Below, one piece after another: positions 1 to 8,968 of a stretch of DNA of 47,195 nt (its first letter is position 1; every line of letters begins with the position of its first letter). The DNA is from Rhodospirillales bacterium 69-11. GTDB taxonomy: Bacteria > Pseudomonadota > Alphaproteobacteria > Acetobacterales > Acetobacteraceae. The position numbers and the translations under genes are program-made. Location: NCBI GenBank assembly GCA_001898425.1, contig MKTV01000052.1, positions 41,207 to 88,401 on the forward strand, read 5' to 3'. The notes under the pieces were generated by a model. That model did not search any database and was not told the origin of the DNA. It worked only from the letters and a program-made list of their open reading frames with translations.

Positions 1-898
1 CCTCGATCAGGAGCCGCGTCTGCGCCAGCATGTCCCCATCCCCCGTCGCGGCCGGGCGCAGGATGAACTTCGAGGCACCGGCCTCCACGTAGTCCGACAG
101 CCGCGCCATCACCTCGGCCACGCCGCCCACCGCGAACGCCTCCGCCGCGTCGCGCCCGGTGCGCGCCTTATAGGCCTCCGCCACGCGCGCCATCCCCGGA
201 TCGGACCAGCGTCCGAAGCGGAAGGCGAAGGCGGCGCCGTAATGGTCCTCGTCGATCGTGCGGCCAGCCGCCGTGGCGGCCGTCCTGATCGCGGCCACCA
301 CCTCGGCCACCTGCGCCGGCGTCTCCGGCCCCGCCTGCCAGCCGGTGCCGTATTTCGCGGTCCGCCGTACCGCCGCCTCCGACGCGCCGCCGATCCACAT
401 CGGCAGGTCCGGCTGCACCGGCACCGGGGAGATCGACGCGCCGGTCAGCCGGAAATGCTTCCCCGCATAGTCGAGCTTCTCCCCCGCCCAGAGCCGCGCG
501 ATGATCTCCAGCGCCTCGTCGGTGCGCTTGCCGCGGGTCGAGGCGTCCAGGTGCATCGCCGTCCATTCCGGCCCGCGCGGGCTGCCGATGCCGAACCCCG
601 GCAGTAGCCGGCCCTGCGACAGCACGTCGATCGTGGCGCATTGCTTGGCCAGCAGCACCGGATCGCGCATCGCCACCGACACGACGTTCACGCCGAACTT
701 GATCCGCCGAGTCCGCCCGGCGATCGCCGCCAGCGCGGTCATGCATTCCAGGATCGGCGTGCGGCTGACCAGCCGGTCGGTCTGCCAGATCGAGTCGATC
801 CCGCCGGCCTCGCACAGATCCACCCAGCGCCAGAACCCGTCGACGGTCTCGAACGGGAACTCCATCAGGCCGATGCCCACCGCGATGGTGCGTGCCAT
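1..898 (-). CDS. LLM-class flavin-dependent oxidoreductase (3' end cut by window)
   Basis: The frame is open from the ATG at 898 to the window edge (299 codons, C-terminus missing). The product resembles F420/FMN-dependent luciferase-like monooxygenases: a TIM-barrel start (ARTIAVGIGLMEFP), then GGIDSIWQTDRLV, then FGIGSPRGPEW, then the family-typical PMWIGGASEAAVRRTA. Such proteins use reduced flavin for oxygenation or redox chemistry in the cytosol; the substrate cannot be read from sequence. An AGGAGG ribosome site lies 6 bases before the ATG and fixes the start. It is divergent from the MFS exporter at 1130, with a 231-bp shared upstream region. Family assignment is firm; the role is unknown. 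Confidence 0.85.
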   Translation of the reverse strand, partial: MARTIAVGIGLMEFPFETVDGFWRWVDLCEAGGIDSIWQTDRLVSRTPILECMTALAAIAGRTRRIKFGVNVVSVAMRDPVLLAKQCATIDVLSQGRLLPGFGIGSPRGPEWTAMHLDASTRGKRTDEALEIIARLWAGEKLDYAGKHFRLTGASISPVPVQPDLPMWIGGASEAAVRRTAKYGTGWQAGPETPAQVAEVVAAIRTAATAAGRTIDEDHYGAAFAFRFGRWSDPGMARVAEAYKARTGRDAAEAFAVGGVAEVMARLSDYVEAGASKFILRPAATGDGDMLAQTRLLIE

Positions 899-1129
899 GC
901 CGCCCTCCTCCCCTGACTATCGACAAATCGTCCCTCGCATGGCGCGTCGCTGCAATACGCCTGCGTGACTTCCCGACGGCGCGGCCCGCGTGCTGTCCTC
1001 GTCCCGTTGAGCGTGATCGGCGGAGGCGGACTCGCCGGAGCCGTGAATCACGCGACCAGACAAGAAGCTGAAGCGTTTCCCGCGAGCGAAAGTGAGCCGG
1101 AAGAGCTCCAAGGAGAGGACGTCCGAACC

Positions 1130-2359
1130 GTGAGCACCGCCGACGCGCAGCCGACCGGCCGCGCCGCCGCCTGGCATCGCCTGGGTCTTGCGGGGTGTGC
1201 CGATTTCTGGCGCCTCTGGAGCGTCGGCCTCGTGATCTTCGTGGTCCGCTGGCTCGAGACCGTGGCGATCGGCGTCGTCGTCTACCAGCGCACCGGATCG
1301 GCCTTCCTGGTCGCCATGATGACCATGCTGCGCCTGCTGCCGATGGGGCTGTTCGGCGCCTTCCTCGGCGCCTGGGCGGACCGGATCGAGCGCCGCACCA
1401 CGCTGATTGGCGTCGTGCTGATGCTGGGCACCACCTCGGCCGCGCTCGCCTGGCTCGCCTATGCGGGCCGGCTCGAGGTCTGGCACCTCGCGATCGGCTG
1501 CCTCGTGAACGGCCTCGCCTGGGCCACCGACAATCCGGTGCGGCGCGTCATGATCGGGGAGGTCGTGGGCGCCGACCAGATGAGCACCGCCATGTCGATC
1601 GACGTCGGCGCCAACAACGCCTCCCGCATGGTGGGGCCGACCGTGGGCGGGCTGCTGCTGGCCGGCATCGGCATCGACGGAGCCTTCGCCCTCTCGGTGC
1701 TGCTGTATCTCGGGGCGCTGGTGGCGGCGCTGCGGGTCCGCTACCGCAACGCAGCGCCGTCGGGATCGGGGTCCGTGCTCGCGCGCATCGCGGAAGGCCT
1801 GGCGCTGGTCCGCACCGATTGCCGCCTGTCCGGCACGCTGGTGGTCACGATCGTCTACAACGTGTTCGCCTGGCCCTTCACCGCGATGATCCCCGTGATC
1901 GGTCAGGACCGCCTCGGGCTCGGCCCGTCCGGCATCGGCGTGCTCGCGAGCATGGACGGGATCGGCGCGTTCTGCGGCGCCATGCTGCTGGCCGTGTTCC
2001 TGAAGCCCGCCTGGTACGCGCGCACCTATCTGGGCGGCGTCACGCTCTACATGGTCATGCTGACCCTCTTCGCCCTGGTGCCCGTCCCGGAGGTCGCTGG
2101 CGCCGCCCTGCTGCTCACCGGGTTCGGCGGCGCGGGGTTCAGCATCATGCAGGCGACGCTGGTCTACCTCTCGGCGCCGCCCGAGATGCGCGGCCGGATC
2201 CTGGGCGTGCTCTCCGTCTGCATCGGCATCGGGCCGGTCGGGTTCGTGGGGCTGGGCCTGCTGGCGGACGCGATCGGCGCCCATTGGGCGACGGCCGCGA
2301 TGGGGCTCACGGGGCTGCTCGTCCTCGGCCTCGCCCGGCCGTTCTGGCGCGCCATATGA
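1130..2359 (+). CDS. MFS transporter (DHA3/EntS-like exporter)
   Basis: A 409-residue protein of the major facilitator superfamily, probably a proton-driven exporter in the inner membrane. About 12 hydrophobic segments are visible. The cytoplasmic loop between helices 2 and 3 carries the family motif as GAWADRIERRTTL, and a related loop (PPEMRGRILG) occurs in the C-half. The GTG at 1130 is chosen because AGGAGAGG lies about 12 bases upstream and the protein then starts just before the first helix. The frame extends upstream to 965, but that part is basic, low-complexity sequence. It is divergent from the luciferase-like gene and convergent with the next MFS gene. The substrate is unknown. Confidence 0.85.
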   Translation: MSTADAQPTGRAAAWHRLGLAGCADFWRLWSVGLVIFVVRWLETVAIGVVVYQRTGSAFLVAMMTMLRLLPMGLFGAFLGAWADRIERRTTLIGVVLMLGTTSAALAWLAYAGRLEVWHLAIGCLVNGLAWATDNPVRRVMIGEVVGADQMSTAMSIDVGANNASRMVGPTVGGLLLAGIGIDGAFALSVLLYLGALVAALRVRYRNAAPSGSGSVLARIAEGLALVRTDCRLSGTLVVTIVYNVFAWPFTAMIPVIGQDRLGLGPSGIGVLASMDGIGAFCGAMLLAVFLKPAWYARTYLGGVTLYMVMLTLFALVPVPEVAGAALLLTGFGGAGFSIMQATLVYLSAPPEMRGRILGVLSVCIGIGPVGFVGLGLLADAIGAHWATAAMGLTGLLVLGLARPFWRAI

Positions 2360-2405
2360 CGGCCCCTCACACCCATCACGCGCGATCTGACGCGCGCAAC
2401 GCGCC

Positions 2406-3722
2406 TCACGCGCGGGCCGGCGCCGCCGCCGGCTGGCCCCGTTCCGCCAGCGCCACCCAGATCAGGACCGCCGCCGCGATCCCCAGCCCGCCGCAGACGC
2501 CATAGGCCGGGGCGTAGCCGAACCGGTCCACCACGAACTCGCCCAGCACCGCGCTGCTGGTCACCCCCAGCGCCCGCACCGTCGCCACCACGCCCTGCGC
2601 CAGGTTGTAGCGGCCGCTGCCCCTGGTCGCGTCGGCCAGCCAGATCGGCGTCAACGCGAAGAGGAAGCCGCCGCCCAGCCCGCCCACGACCTGGATCGCC
2701 AACAACCACCCGGGATCGGTCGTCAGCATGGTCAGCACCGCCTGGACGGGCAGCAGCACGAACCCCGCCGCCAGCATCCCGCGCGCGCCCCAGGCATCGG
2801 CGCGGCGCCCGACCAGGATGGAGCTGGCCAGCATCCCGAACTGGGAGGCAATGATGCAGCCGGAGGTGAAGGTGAGCCCGCTGCCGGGGCGCTGCTGGCC
2901 GACCATCTGGCCGACCAGGGTCAGCAGCGGCGCGCTGGCGAGCTCGTAGAGGAAACTGCACGCGGCGAAGGCGAGCATCGGCCCCGACCGCAGGATGGCG
3001 AACCAGCCGGCCGGCCCCTCGTCATGGCCCTCACCGGTCTCCAGGCCGCGCGCGCGGCGGCCATCGACCGCCTTCTTCGGGATCGAGACCACGGCGATCA
3101 CGGTCAGCGCCGCGATCACCGGCACCTGCAGGAACACGGCTTCCGCCGAGACCAGCCAGGCCAGCAGCCCCGAGGTCACGGCGACCACGATGTTGCCGGC
3201 GCGCGACCAGGCGGCATTGCGGCCCATGCGCCGCGTCAGCGTCTCCCGCGTGCACAGGCCGAGGGTCAGCGCGGCGATGGCCGGCTCGAACACGCCGCTC
3301 ACCACCTGCATCAGGCTGTTGGCCGCGAGCACCGGCCAGAAGCGCGGCCACCAGGCTACCATCACCGCGCCCACGGACAGCAGGACCAGCGCGGTGATGA
3401 GCAATCCCCGCTTGTGCGGCGTGCGATCGAGCCACGCCCCGATCGGCGTCTGCGCCGACAGCCCGATCCAGCCGCCGATCGAGGTCACGAGGCCGACCGT
3501 CGCCGCGTCCCAATGCGCCTCGGAGGCGAGATAGACGACCACGAACGGGCCAAGGGCGCCGCGCACGTCGGCGACGAGGAAGTTCAGCCAGTCCAGGGAC
3601 GGCGCATGCACCCGCTTGGGCGTGAGCCGCTCCCGCCAGCGTCCCGACCGCGCGCGCAGCGCATCGAAGCTTTCCCGAAGCCGGGGCGGACGTCGCCGGG
3701 GCGGCGAACTTGCATGGTGCAT
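2406..3722 (-). CDS. MFS transporter
   Basis: A 438-residue integral membrane protein of the major facilitator superfamily. About 12 hydrophobic helices are visible. The loop 2-3 motif appears as GAWLDRTPHKRGLL, close to the classic GxxxDRxGR(K/R), and a second copy follows in the C-half as VGRRADAWGARGML. The N-terminus (about 40 residues) is a long basic cytoplasmic extension. It is not a close paralogue of the exporter at 1130: loop sequences differ and the genes converge with a 46-bp gap. No Shine-Dalgarno site precedes the ATG at 3722, so a slightly different start is possible. Transport substrate unknown. Confidence 0.85.
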   Translation of the reverse strand: MHHASSPPRRRPPRLRESFDALRARSGRWRERLTPKRVHAPSLDWLNFLVADVRGALGPFVVVYLASEAHWDAATVGLVTSIGGWIGLSAQTPIGAWLDRTPHKRGLLITALVLLSVGAVMVAWWPRFWPVLAANSLMQVVSGVFEPAIAALTLGLCTRETLTRRMGRNAAWSRAGNIVVAVTSGLLAWLVSAEAVFLQVPVIAALTVIAVVSIPKKAVDGRRARGLETGEGHDEGPAGWFAILRSGPMLAFAACSFLYELASAPLLTLVGQMVGQQRPGSGLTFTSGCIIASQFGMLASSILVGRRADAWGARGMLAAGFVLLPVQAVLTMLTTDPGWLLAIQVVGGLGGGFLFALTPIWLADATRGSGRYNLAQGVVATVRALGVTSSAVLGEFVVDRFGYAPAYGVCGGLGIAAAVLIWVALAERGQPAAAPARA

Positions 3723-3822
3723 GCCGATGACATTGGGGGCGGGTACCCGTCCGCACCACTCCGGCCGACATCACCGTTTCGCGCAGGTCTCGTTCCGCAA
3801 GCAGAAGCCGACGCGGTCCCGC

Positions 3823-4536
3823 TCAGCCGCAGGCGGCGACGAGCGCGTCGAAGATCCGCCGGTCGCCCGGATCGATGAAGAACTCCGGATGCCACTGCAC
3901 GCCCAGGCAGAAGCGGGCGTCCGGATCCTCGATGCCCTCGATCACGCCATCCGGGGCGGTGGCGTTCACCCGCGCCCGCGGGCCGGCCTCGCGCACCGCC
4001 TGGTGGTGGGAGGAGTTCACCTCCATCCGCGGCGCACCGACGATCCGGTGCAGCAGGGTTCCCGGCACCACGGTCACGGCGTGGCCGGGCTCGTGCCTTG
4101 GATTCGGCTGCTCGTGCGGCAGCGCGTCGGCGATGCTGTCCGGGATGTGCTGGATCAGCGTTCCGCCCAGCACCACGGCCAGCAACTGCTCGCCGCCGCA
4201 GATCCCGAGGATCGGCAGCCCGCGCGCCATCGCACCCCGCGTCAGCGCCAGCTCCGCCGCCGTGCGGCCGGTCTTGAGCGTGACGCTCCCATGCCGCTCG
4301 TCCGCCCCATACAGGGCAGGGTCGACGTCGAACGCCCCGCCGGTGACGACCAGCGCATCGAGCCGGTCGAGATACGCCTCCGCCGCGCCCGCATCGTGCG
4401 GCAGCGCGACCGGCAGCGCCCCGGCGGCCAGCAGCGCGTCCGCATAGTTCTGCCGCAGCGCATACCAGGGGTATTTCGAGTAGCCGCCCGGCTGCTCCGA
4501 ATCGAGGGTGACGCCGATCACGGGGGTCTGTGCCAT
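3823..4536 (-). CDS. Gamma-glutamyl-gamma-aminobutyrate hydrolase family protein (PuuD-like class I amidotransferase)
   Basis: A 237-residue class I glutamine-amidotransferase-fold hydrolase. The nucleophile elbow is GICGGEQ with Cys113, and the His/Glu pair of the triad is in VQWHPEF (His216, Glu218). The N-terminal PVIGVTLDSE and the DALVVTGGAFDVDPALYG segment are typical of the PuuD/peptidase C26 branch, which hydrolyses gamma-glutamyl amide bonds, for example in putrescine degradation. No other puu genes are nearby, so the substrate is not settled. I chose the ATG at 4536 because it directly precedes the conserved first strand. An in-frame ATG at 4554 adds six residues; neither has a well-spaced ribosome site. 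Confidence 0.85.
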   Translation of the reverse strand: MAQTPVIGVTLDSEQPGGYSKYPWYALRQNYADALLAAGALPVALPHDAGAAEAYLDRLDALVVTGGAFDVDPALYGADERHGSVTLKTGRTAAELALTRGAMARGLPILGICGGEQLLAVVLGGTLIQHIPDSIADALPHEQPNPRHEPGHAVTVVPGTLLHRIVGAPRMEVNSSHHQAVREAGPRARVNATAPDGVIEGIEDPDARFCLGVQWHPEFFIDPGDRRIFDALVAACG

Positions 4537-4665
4537 GCCTTCTGCTAGGCCCATTGGCGGGCAGGCGGCAAGAACGCCGATCGGGCGCTCTCACCGTCAT
4601 GTGTCGCCGCCCGGCCTGGGTGCGCCATGGACGTGCGCCGCTCGCCCGGCCAGGAAGAGCGTCTC

Positions 4666-5565
4666 ATGGCAACGCCGCTGATCGACTCCCGCCTCAGCGA
4701 CCTCCTCGGCGAAACCCGGCTCGTGATGCTGGGCTCGCAGCTCCTGCTGGGCCTGCAATACCGCGCCGCGTTCGCTCAGACCTTCGACAGCCTGCCGCCC
4801 GCCTTCAAGACGCTCGACGCCGCGGCCCTGCTGCTGATCCTCGCGACCACCGCGCTGCTGCTGGGGACCCCGGCGCTGCACCGGATCGCCGACGACGGAC
4901 ATGCCTCGGTCGCGATGGTGCATCGCGCGTCGTTCCATCTGAAGCTCGCGCTGCTGCCCTTCGCGCTCGCCTTCGGCCTCGATGCCGCGATCGGCTTCGT
5001 GCGGCCGGTCGGCCCCTGGGGCGCGGGCCTCGCCGGCGGCGCCTTCGTGCTGGGGGCCGGCTTCGCCTGGTACGGCTTCCCCATGCTGATCGCCCGCCAA
5101 TCGCCGGAAGAGCCCATGCAGGACAAGCAGCTGCCGCTCGAGACGCGGATCGTCCAGTCCCTGACGGAACTCCGCGTCATCGTGCCCGGCGCCCAGGCGC
5201 TGTTCGGCTTCCAGTTCACCGCGGTGCTGACGCAGAGCTTCGCCACCCTGCCGCCCAGCTCCAAGGCCGTGCATCTCGCGAGCCTGGCCGCGGTGGCGCT
5301 GAGCGTGATCCTGCTGATCGCCCCCGCCGCCTTTCATCGGCTCACCGTGCACGGCAACGCGGAGCAGCGGGTGCTGGACTACACCGGGAAGGTGATGCTC
5401 TGGGCGCTGGGGTTCCTTGCCCTCGGCATGACCGGAGATGCCTACGTGACCGTGCGCAAGATCGCCGGCAGCGAGGCTCTGGCGCTGGTCGCCACCGCCG
5501 GCGTCGCGGCCGGGTTCATCCTCATGCTCTACGTCCTGCCGCTCTGGGCGCGGTCGCGCCGATAG
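4666..5565 (+). CDS. Membrane protein with two tandem DUF6328-like units
   Basis: A 299-residue polytopic membrane protein. The two halves are clearly homologous. The first runs from TRLVMLGSQLLLGLQY through LPPAFK and PALHRIADDG. The second runs from LRVIVPGAQALFGFQF through LPPSSK and PAAFHRLTVHG. Each half carries about four hydrophobic helices separated by the short charged loop at residues 150-165. DUF6328 proteins usually have one such unit, so this is an internal duplication. Function unknown. The ATG at 4666 has AGGAAGAG six bases upstream; the frame runs back to 4627 without a ribosome site. It converges with the amidohydrolase gene, 32 bp apart. Confidence 0.8.
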   Translation: MATPLIDSRLSDLLGETRLVMLGSQLLLGLQYRAAFAQTFDSLPPAFKTLDAAALLLILATTALLLGTPALHRIADDGHASVAMVHRASFHLKLALLPFALAFGLDAAIGFVRPVGPWGAGLAGGAFVLGAGFAWYGFPMLIARQSPEEPMQDKQLPLETRIVQSLTELRVIVPGAQALFGFQFTAVLTQSFATLPPSSKAVHLASLAAVALSVILLIAPAAFHRLTVHGNAEQRVLDYTGKVMLWALGFLALGMTGDAYVTVRKIAGSEALALVATAGVAAGFILMLYVLPLWARSRR

Positions 5566-5597
5566 GCCGCGGCCATGGCGCGCCGCGCCGCCCTGGG

Positions 5598-6827
5598 TCA
5601 GTCCGGCCGATGCAGGACCGCGCGCGGCCGGGTGACGGTGCGCCGCCCGCGCCGGAACACCGCAAGCGGCGCCGCGATCTCCGCCACCGCCTGTTCCGGG
5701 GTCGCGGCGTCGAGCACCACGAGATCGGCCGGGTTGCCCACCGCGATCCCATAGTCGCGCAGGTTCATCAGGCGCGCCGAACGGGTGGTGATCATGTCGA
5801 AACAGGCGCGCAAGGCGTCCGGCCGGCTCACCTGGCAGACATTGGCCTGCAGGTTGGCCATGCGCAGCAGCGAGCCGTCGCCATAGGGCGTGAACGGGTT
5901 GAGCACGTTGTTGGTGGAGATCGAGCAGTTCACGCCCTGCGTCACCAGCAGGTTCGCATCCGCGACCCCGCGCCGGATGTCATGCGTCTGGTCGCGCCCC
6001 TGCATGAAGAGATCGGTGGCCGGCAGGACCGTGACCGCGACGCCGACATCGGCGAGCCGGCGGGCGAGGCGCAGCAGGCCGTCCGGCGGCAGGCTCGCAT
6101 ACTTGCAGCCATGCCCGACCGCGACGCGCCCGCCCAGGCCATGGGCTTCGGTGAGGTCGCAGACCAGGTCGATATCCATGTCCACCGGCGCGTCGCCGGA
6201 GTCGAGGTGCAGGTCGAGGCCGACGTCGTATTCACGGGCGAGCGCGAAGATGCGGCGGATCTGGCCCGCCTTGTCCCGGTCGAAATTCGGCGCGGCGCCG
6301 ATCACCGGGGCGCCGCGCCGCAGCGCCTCCACCAGCAGGCGGTCCGAGGCGGGGTTCTCGGTCAGTCCTTCCTGCGGGAAGACGCAGAGCTCGATGTCGA
6401 TCGCCCAGGCGTAATCTCGGCGCAGGGTCTCCAGCGCCTCGAAGCTGCGCATCTCCACGCCGGCATCCAGCTCCACATGCGTCCGCATGCGGGTGCACCC
6501 GTTCACCAGGCAGGTCTCGAGCGTGGCGCGGGCGCGGGCGTAGACGTCCTCGGTGGTGAAGCCGTGCTTCACGGCGGCGACGCGCGGCACCGCGGCGGGA
6601 TCGCGGCCGGCTTCGGGGGCGCAGCGGTCGATGATCCGCGACTTGTCGAGATGGATGTGGGTTTCGACCAGCCCGGCGCAGACCAGCCGGCCGGCGGCGT
6701 CGTACTCCGAGCCCTCCGCTGTGAGGTGTGGTTCGATCGCGGCGATACGGCCGTCCTGCACACCGATATCCATCGGCGGAGTTTCGGGCGCATGCGCCAG
6801 ACGGGCCTGGCGGAGGATCAGATCCAT
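5598..6827 (-). CDS. Amidohydrolase family protein, cytosine-deaminase-like subgroup
   Basis: A 409-residue metal-dependent amidohydrolase aligning over its length with bacterial cytosine deaminase (CodA, 427 residues). Metal-site residues seen are His57 and His59 (ETHIHLDK) and His207 (DLHLDSGD), with His239 in VGHG. Two CodA catalytic positions differ: the proton-shuttle Glu after the third His is Ser210, and the metal-ligand Asp region reads STNNVLNP (Asn306/Asn307). Cytosine deamination is therefore doubtful; this looks like a related subgroup with another substrate. The 3' neighbour is convergent. The upstream gap holds repeats and a REP-like palindrome pair. No strong Shine-Dalgarno precedes the ATG, which starts the first beta strand (MDLILRQARL). 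Confidence 0.85.
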   Translation of the reverse strand: MDLILRQARLAHAPETPPMDIGVQDGRIAAIEPHLTAEGSEYDAAGRLVCAGLVETHIHLDKSRIIDRCAPEAGRDPAAVPRVAAVKHGFTTEDVYARARATLETCLVNGCTRMRTHVELDAGVEMRSFEALETLRRDYAWAIDIELCVFPQEGLTENPASDRLLVEALRRGAPVIGAAPNFDRDKAGQIRRIFALAREYDVGLDLHLDSGDAPVDMDIDLVCDLTEAHGLGGRVAVGHGCKYASLPPDGLLRLARRLADVGVAVTVLPATDLFMQGRDQTHDIRRGVADANLLVTQGVNCSISTNNVLNPFTPYGDGSLLRMANLQANVCQVSRPDALRACFDMITTRSARLMNLRDYGIAVGNPADLVVLDAATPEQAVAEIAAPLAVFRRGRRTVTRPRAVLHRPD

Positions 6828-6940
6828 GCGGGCGCTCCAGCCGGAAAAGCGCAGCGATGCTGACCGATCCTGCGCGGCTGTGCAATTCGCGTCCCGGCGC
6901 GGTGCCCCCTTGCCGGCGCGGTGCTGCCCCCCCCGTGCCG

Positions 6941-6994
6941 GCGTGGTGCCCGCCCGTGTCGCCCGCCCGTGGCGGCGTGGTGCCCGCCCGTGTC
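6941..6994. repeat. Two exact 20-bp direct copies, 34-bp period
   Basis: GCGTGGTGCCCGCCCGTGTC occurs identically at 6941-6960 and 6975-6994, inside a strongly C/G-skewed run (about 6896-7012) with further degenerate GGTGC/CCCGCCC units. It lies in the 302-bp gap upstream of the amidohydrolase gene. Its role is unknown; it may be slippage-generated. Confidence 0.75.
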
Positions 6995-7012
6995 GGCGCG
7001 GCACCCCCCCGT

Positions 7013-7094
7013 GTCATGGCCGCCGAAGGGCGGCCATCCACGACTCATCGAACGGCACGAAGCCGTGGATGGCCGCGACAAGCGCGGCCATGAC
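7013..7094. repeat. Inverted pair of REP-like palindromes
   Basis: Two 31-bp units face each other: 7013-7043 begins GTCATGGCCGC and ends GGCCATCCACGA; 7064-7094 begins CGTGGATGGCCGC and ends GCGGCCATGAC. Each can fold alone and the pair can fold together. Related copies lie at 31725-31759 and, weakly, at 42911-42933, so this is a dispersed family. The pair may act as a transcription stop after the histidine kinase gene that ends at 7130. Confidence 0.75.
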
Positions 7095-7129
7095 ACCGAG
7101 CGGCGGTACGAGGCCGGCCCCTCCGACGC

Positions 7130-8968
7130 TCACGTCTGGACGGAGGACACCGTGTGCCGGATCGTGCGTTCGGGGGGGAACGCCACCTCTACCGTGGTGC
7201 CTTCCCCCTTGCGGCTCTCGATCCGCAGCGTCCCGCCATGCAGCTCGACCAACGCCTTGGCGAGCGGCAGGCCGAGGCCGGCGCCACCTTCGCGGCGCGC
7301 CAGGGAGGCATCCACCTGCCCGAACGGCTCGAGCGCGATCGCGATTTCGACCGGTGTCATGCCTTCGCCCTGGTCGGCGAAGATGAAGACCAGCCCGCCG
7401 GCGGGCGTCTCCGCCACCGAGAGCGTGGCCACCGATCCCGCGCGCCCGAACCGCACCGCATTGCTCAGCAGGTTGGCGAGGATCTGGCGCAGCCGGCCGG
7501 GATCGGCGCGCAAGGCGGGTACCTGGTCGGGCACCGCCGACCGCAGGGTGACGCCGCGCGCCGCCGCCTGCGGCGCGAGCATGGCGATGGTCGCGCGTAC
7601 CAGGTCCGGCACCCGCACGACGCTTTCCACCAGCTGCGCCGAACCGCCCTCGATCCGGGCGAATTCGAGCATGGCGTTGATCAGCTCGAGCAACCCCCGC
7701 GCCGCCGACCAGATCTGCTGCGCATAGCCGCGCAGCGTGGCCGCGGACTGGGGCGGTGCCTGGTCGCGGATGATCTCCGCGAACCCGATCATCGCGTGCA
7801 GAGGCGTGCGCAACTCGTGGCTCATCTGCGCGAGGAAGCGCGACTTGGCGAGCGTGGCCGCCTCGGCCTGGACACGGCTCTGGTCCAGCGCCTGCCGGGT
7901 CGCCGCCAGCGCCCCACGTTCCGCCGCGAGGGCGGCGTTCATCTCGGTGCGCATGTCGATGAGGCGGGTGACGAGGCGGGTCCGGTCCCACACGGCCGAG
8001 AGCAGCAGCCAGCCGATCCCGATCCAGGCGAGGGTCACGAAGCTCGCGCCGGCCGCGATCAGGCTGCCTTGCAGGCGGAAGGGGGCCAGCCATGCATCGA
8101 GATCGGGCTCGACCAGCACCGAGAGCCCATGCGCCGCAATCGGCCGCACCGTCAGCGCGCGCTCGTCCTCCTCTCCCGCCTGGCCGGCGGCCGCCGGTGA
8201 GGCCGGCCCCCATCTGTCCTGCGCCGTCGGCGGCGCGCCGGGCCGGGGCGGCCGGAGAACCGCGCGCAGCGTGCCGTCCGCACCGACGAGCGCAACGAGG
8301 CCGCGCGGTCCCAGGTCGAGCTGAGGCAGCGACGGCCCGAACGCCTCGGCGGCGACGAAGACCAGGAGCACGCCCAGGAAGCGGTGATCCACCGTCTCGA
8401 GCCGCCGCGAGACCGGGATGACGCGCTGGCGGGTCGCCGGATCGGTCACGGCGCGGCCGACCAGCATGCCGGCCGAGCGCCCGGCGGCATGGGCCGGCAT
8501 GTGCTCGCGCAGGATCGCATCGCGGAGCGGCGCCGACACCTGTCCGGGACCGCCCTGCACCTGCCCGTCGGGGGTGATGACGGCGACATGCGTCACGCCC
8601 CGGATCGCCGTCAGCGGCCGCTCCCAGCCAGTGCGGTGCTCGAGCTGCGCCGGGTCGACGCGCAGCCGCTGCACGACCGTCTCGAGCGCGCCGTCCAGCT
8701 CGTCGAGCTCCCGTCCGACCTGGTCGGCGATCCCCGCCCCGAGATTTTCGCTTTCCACCCGCGCCCGCGCCAGGGCGGCGGTCTGGGCGTCGTGCCGCAG
8801 CACCACCGCGCCGGCCCAGGTCGCGAAGGATAGCGCCACGACCAGCAGGACGATCCCCACGCTCTGCCGCCGCGCCTGGCTCCGCAGCGCGGTCGCGCCA
8901 GGCTCGCCGCGGCCGTCGCCCTGCATCGATCCGGAGGAGGCGCCGACGGCACTTGGGGGTGGGGGCAT
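7130..8968 (-). CDS. Membrane sensor histidine kinase (orphan)
   Basis: A 612-residue two-component sensor kinase of the inner membrane. Helix 1 is about residues 36-57 and helix 2 about 301-327; between them lies a periplasmic sensor of roughly 240 residues that reads like a double-Cache/PAS-type region. A short coiled coil (340-375) leads to the H box MSHELRTPLH with phospho-acceptor His384. The N box has Asn503 (LLSNAVRFG), followed by DQGEGM (G1), PFGQ (F) and GGAGLGLPLA (G2), so the catalytic core looks intact. No receiver domain and no response regulator gene are adjacent. GGAAG five bases before the ATG supports the start. Confidence 0.9.
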   Translation of the reverse strand: MPPPPSAVGASSGSMQGDGRGEPGATALRSQARRQSVGIVLLVVALSFATWAGAVVLRHDAQTAALARARVESENLGAGIADQVGRELDELDGALETVVQRLRVDPAQLEHRTGWERPLTAIRGVTHVAVITPDGQVQGGPGQVSAPLRDAILREHMPAHAAGRSAGMLVGRAVTDPATRQRVIPVSRRLETVDHRFLGVLLVFVAAEAFGPSLPQLDLGPRGLVALVGADGTLRAVLRPPRPGAPPTAQDRWGPASPAAAGQAGEEDERALTVRPIAAHGLSVLVEPDLDAWLAPFRLQGSLIAAGASFVTLAWIGIGWLLLSAVWDRTRLVTRLIDMRTEMNAALAAERGALAATRQALDQSRVQAEAATLAKSRFLAQMSHELRTPLHAMIGFAEIIRDQAPPQSAATLRGYAQQIWSAARGLLELINAMLEFARIEGGSAQLVESVVRVPDLVRATIAMLAPQAAARGVTLRSAVPDQVPALRADPGRLRQILANLLSNAVRFGRAGSVATLSVAETPAGGLVFIFADQGEGMTPVEIAIALEPFGQVDASLARREGGAGLGLPLAKALVELHGGTLRIESRKGEGTTVEVAFPPERTIRHTVSSVQT

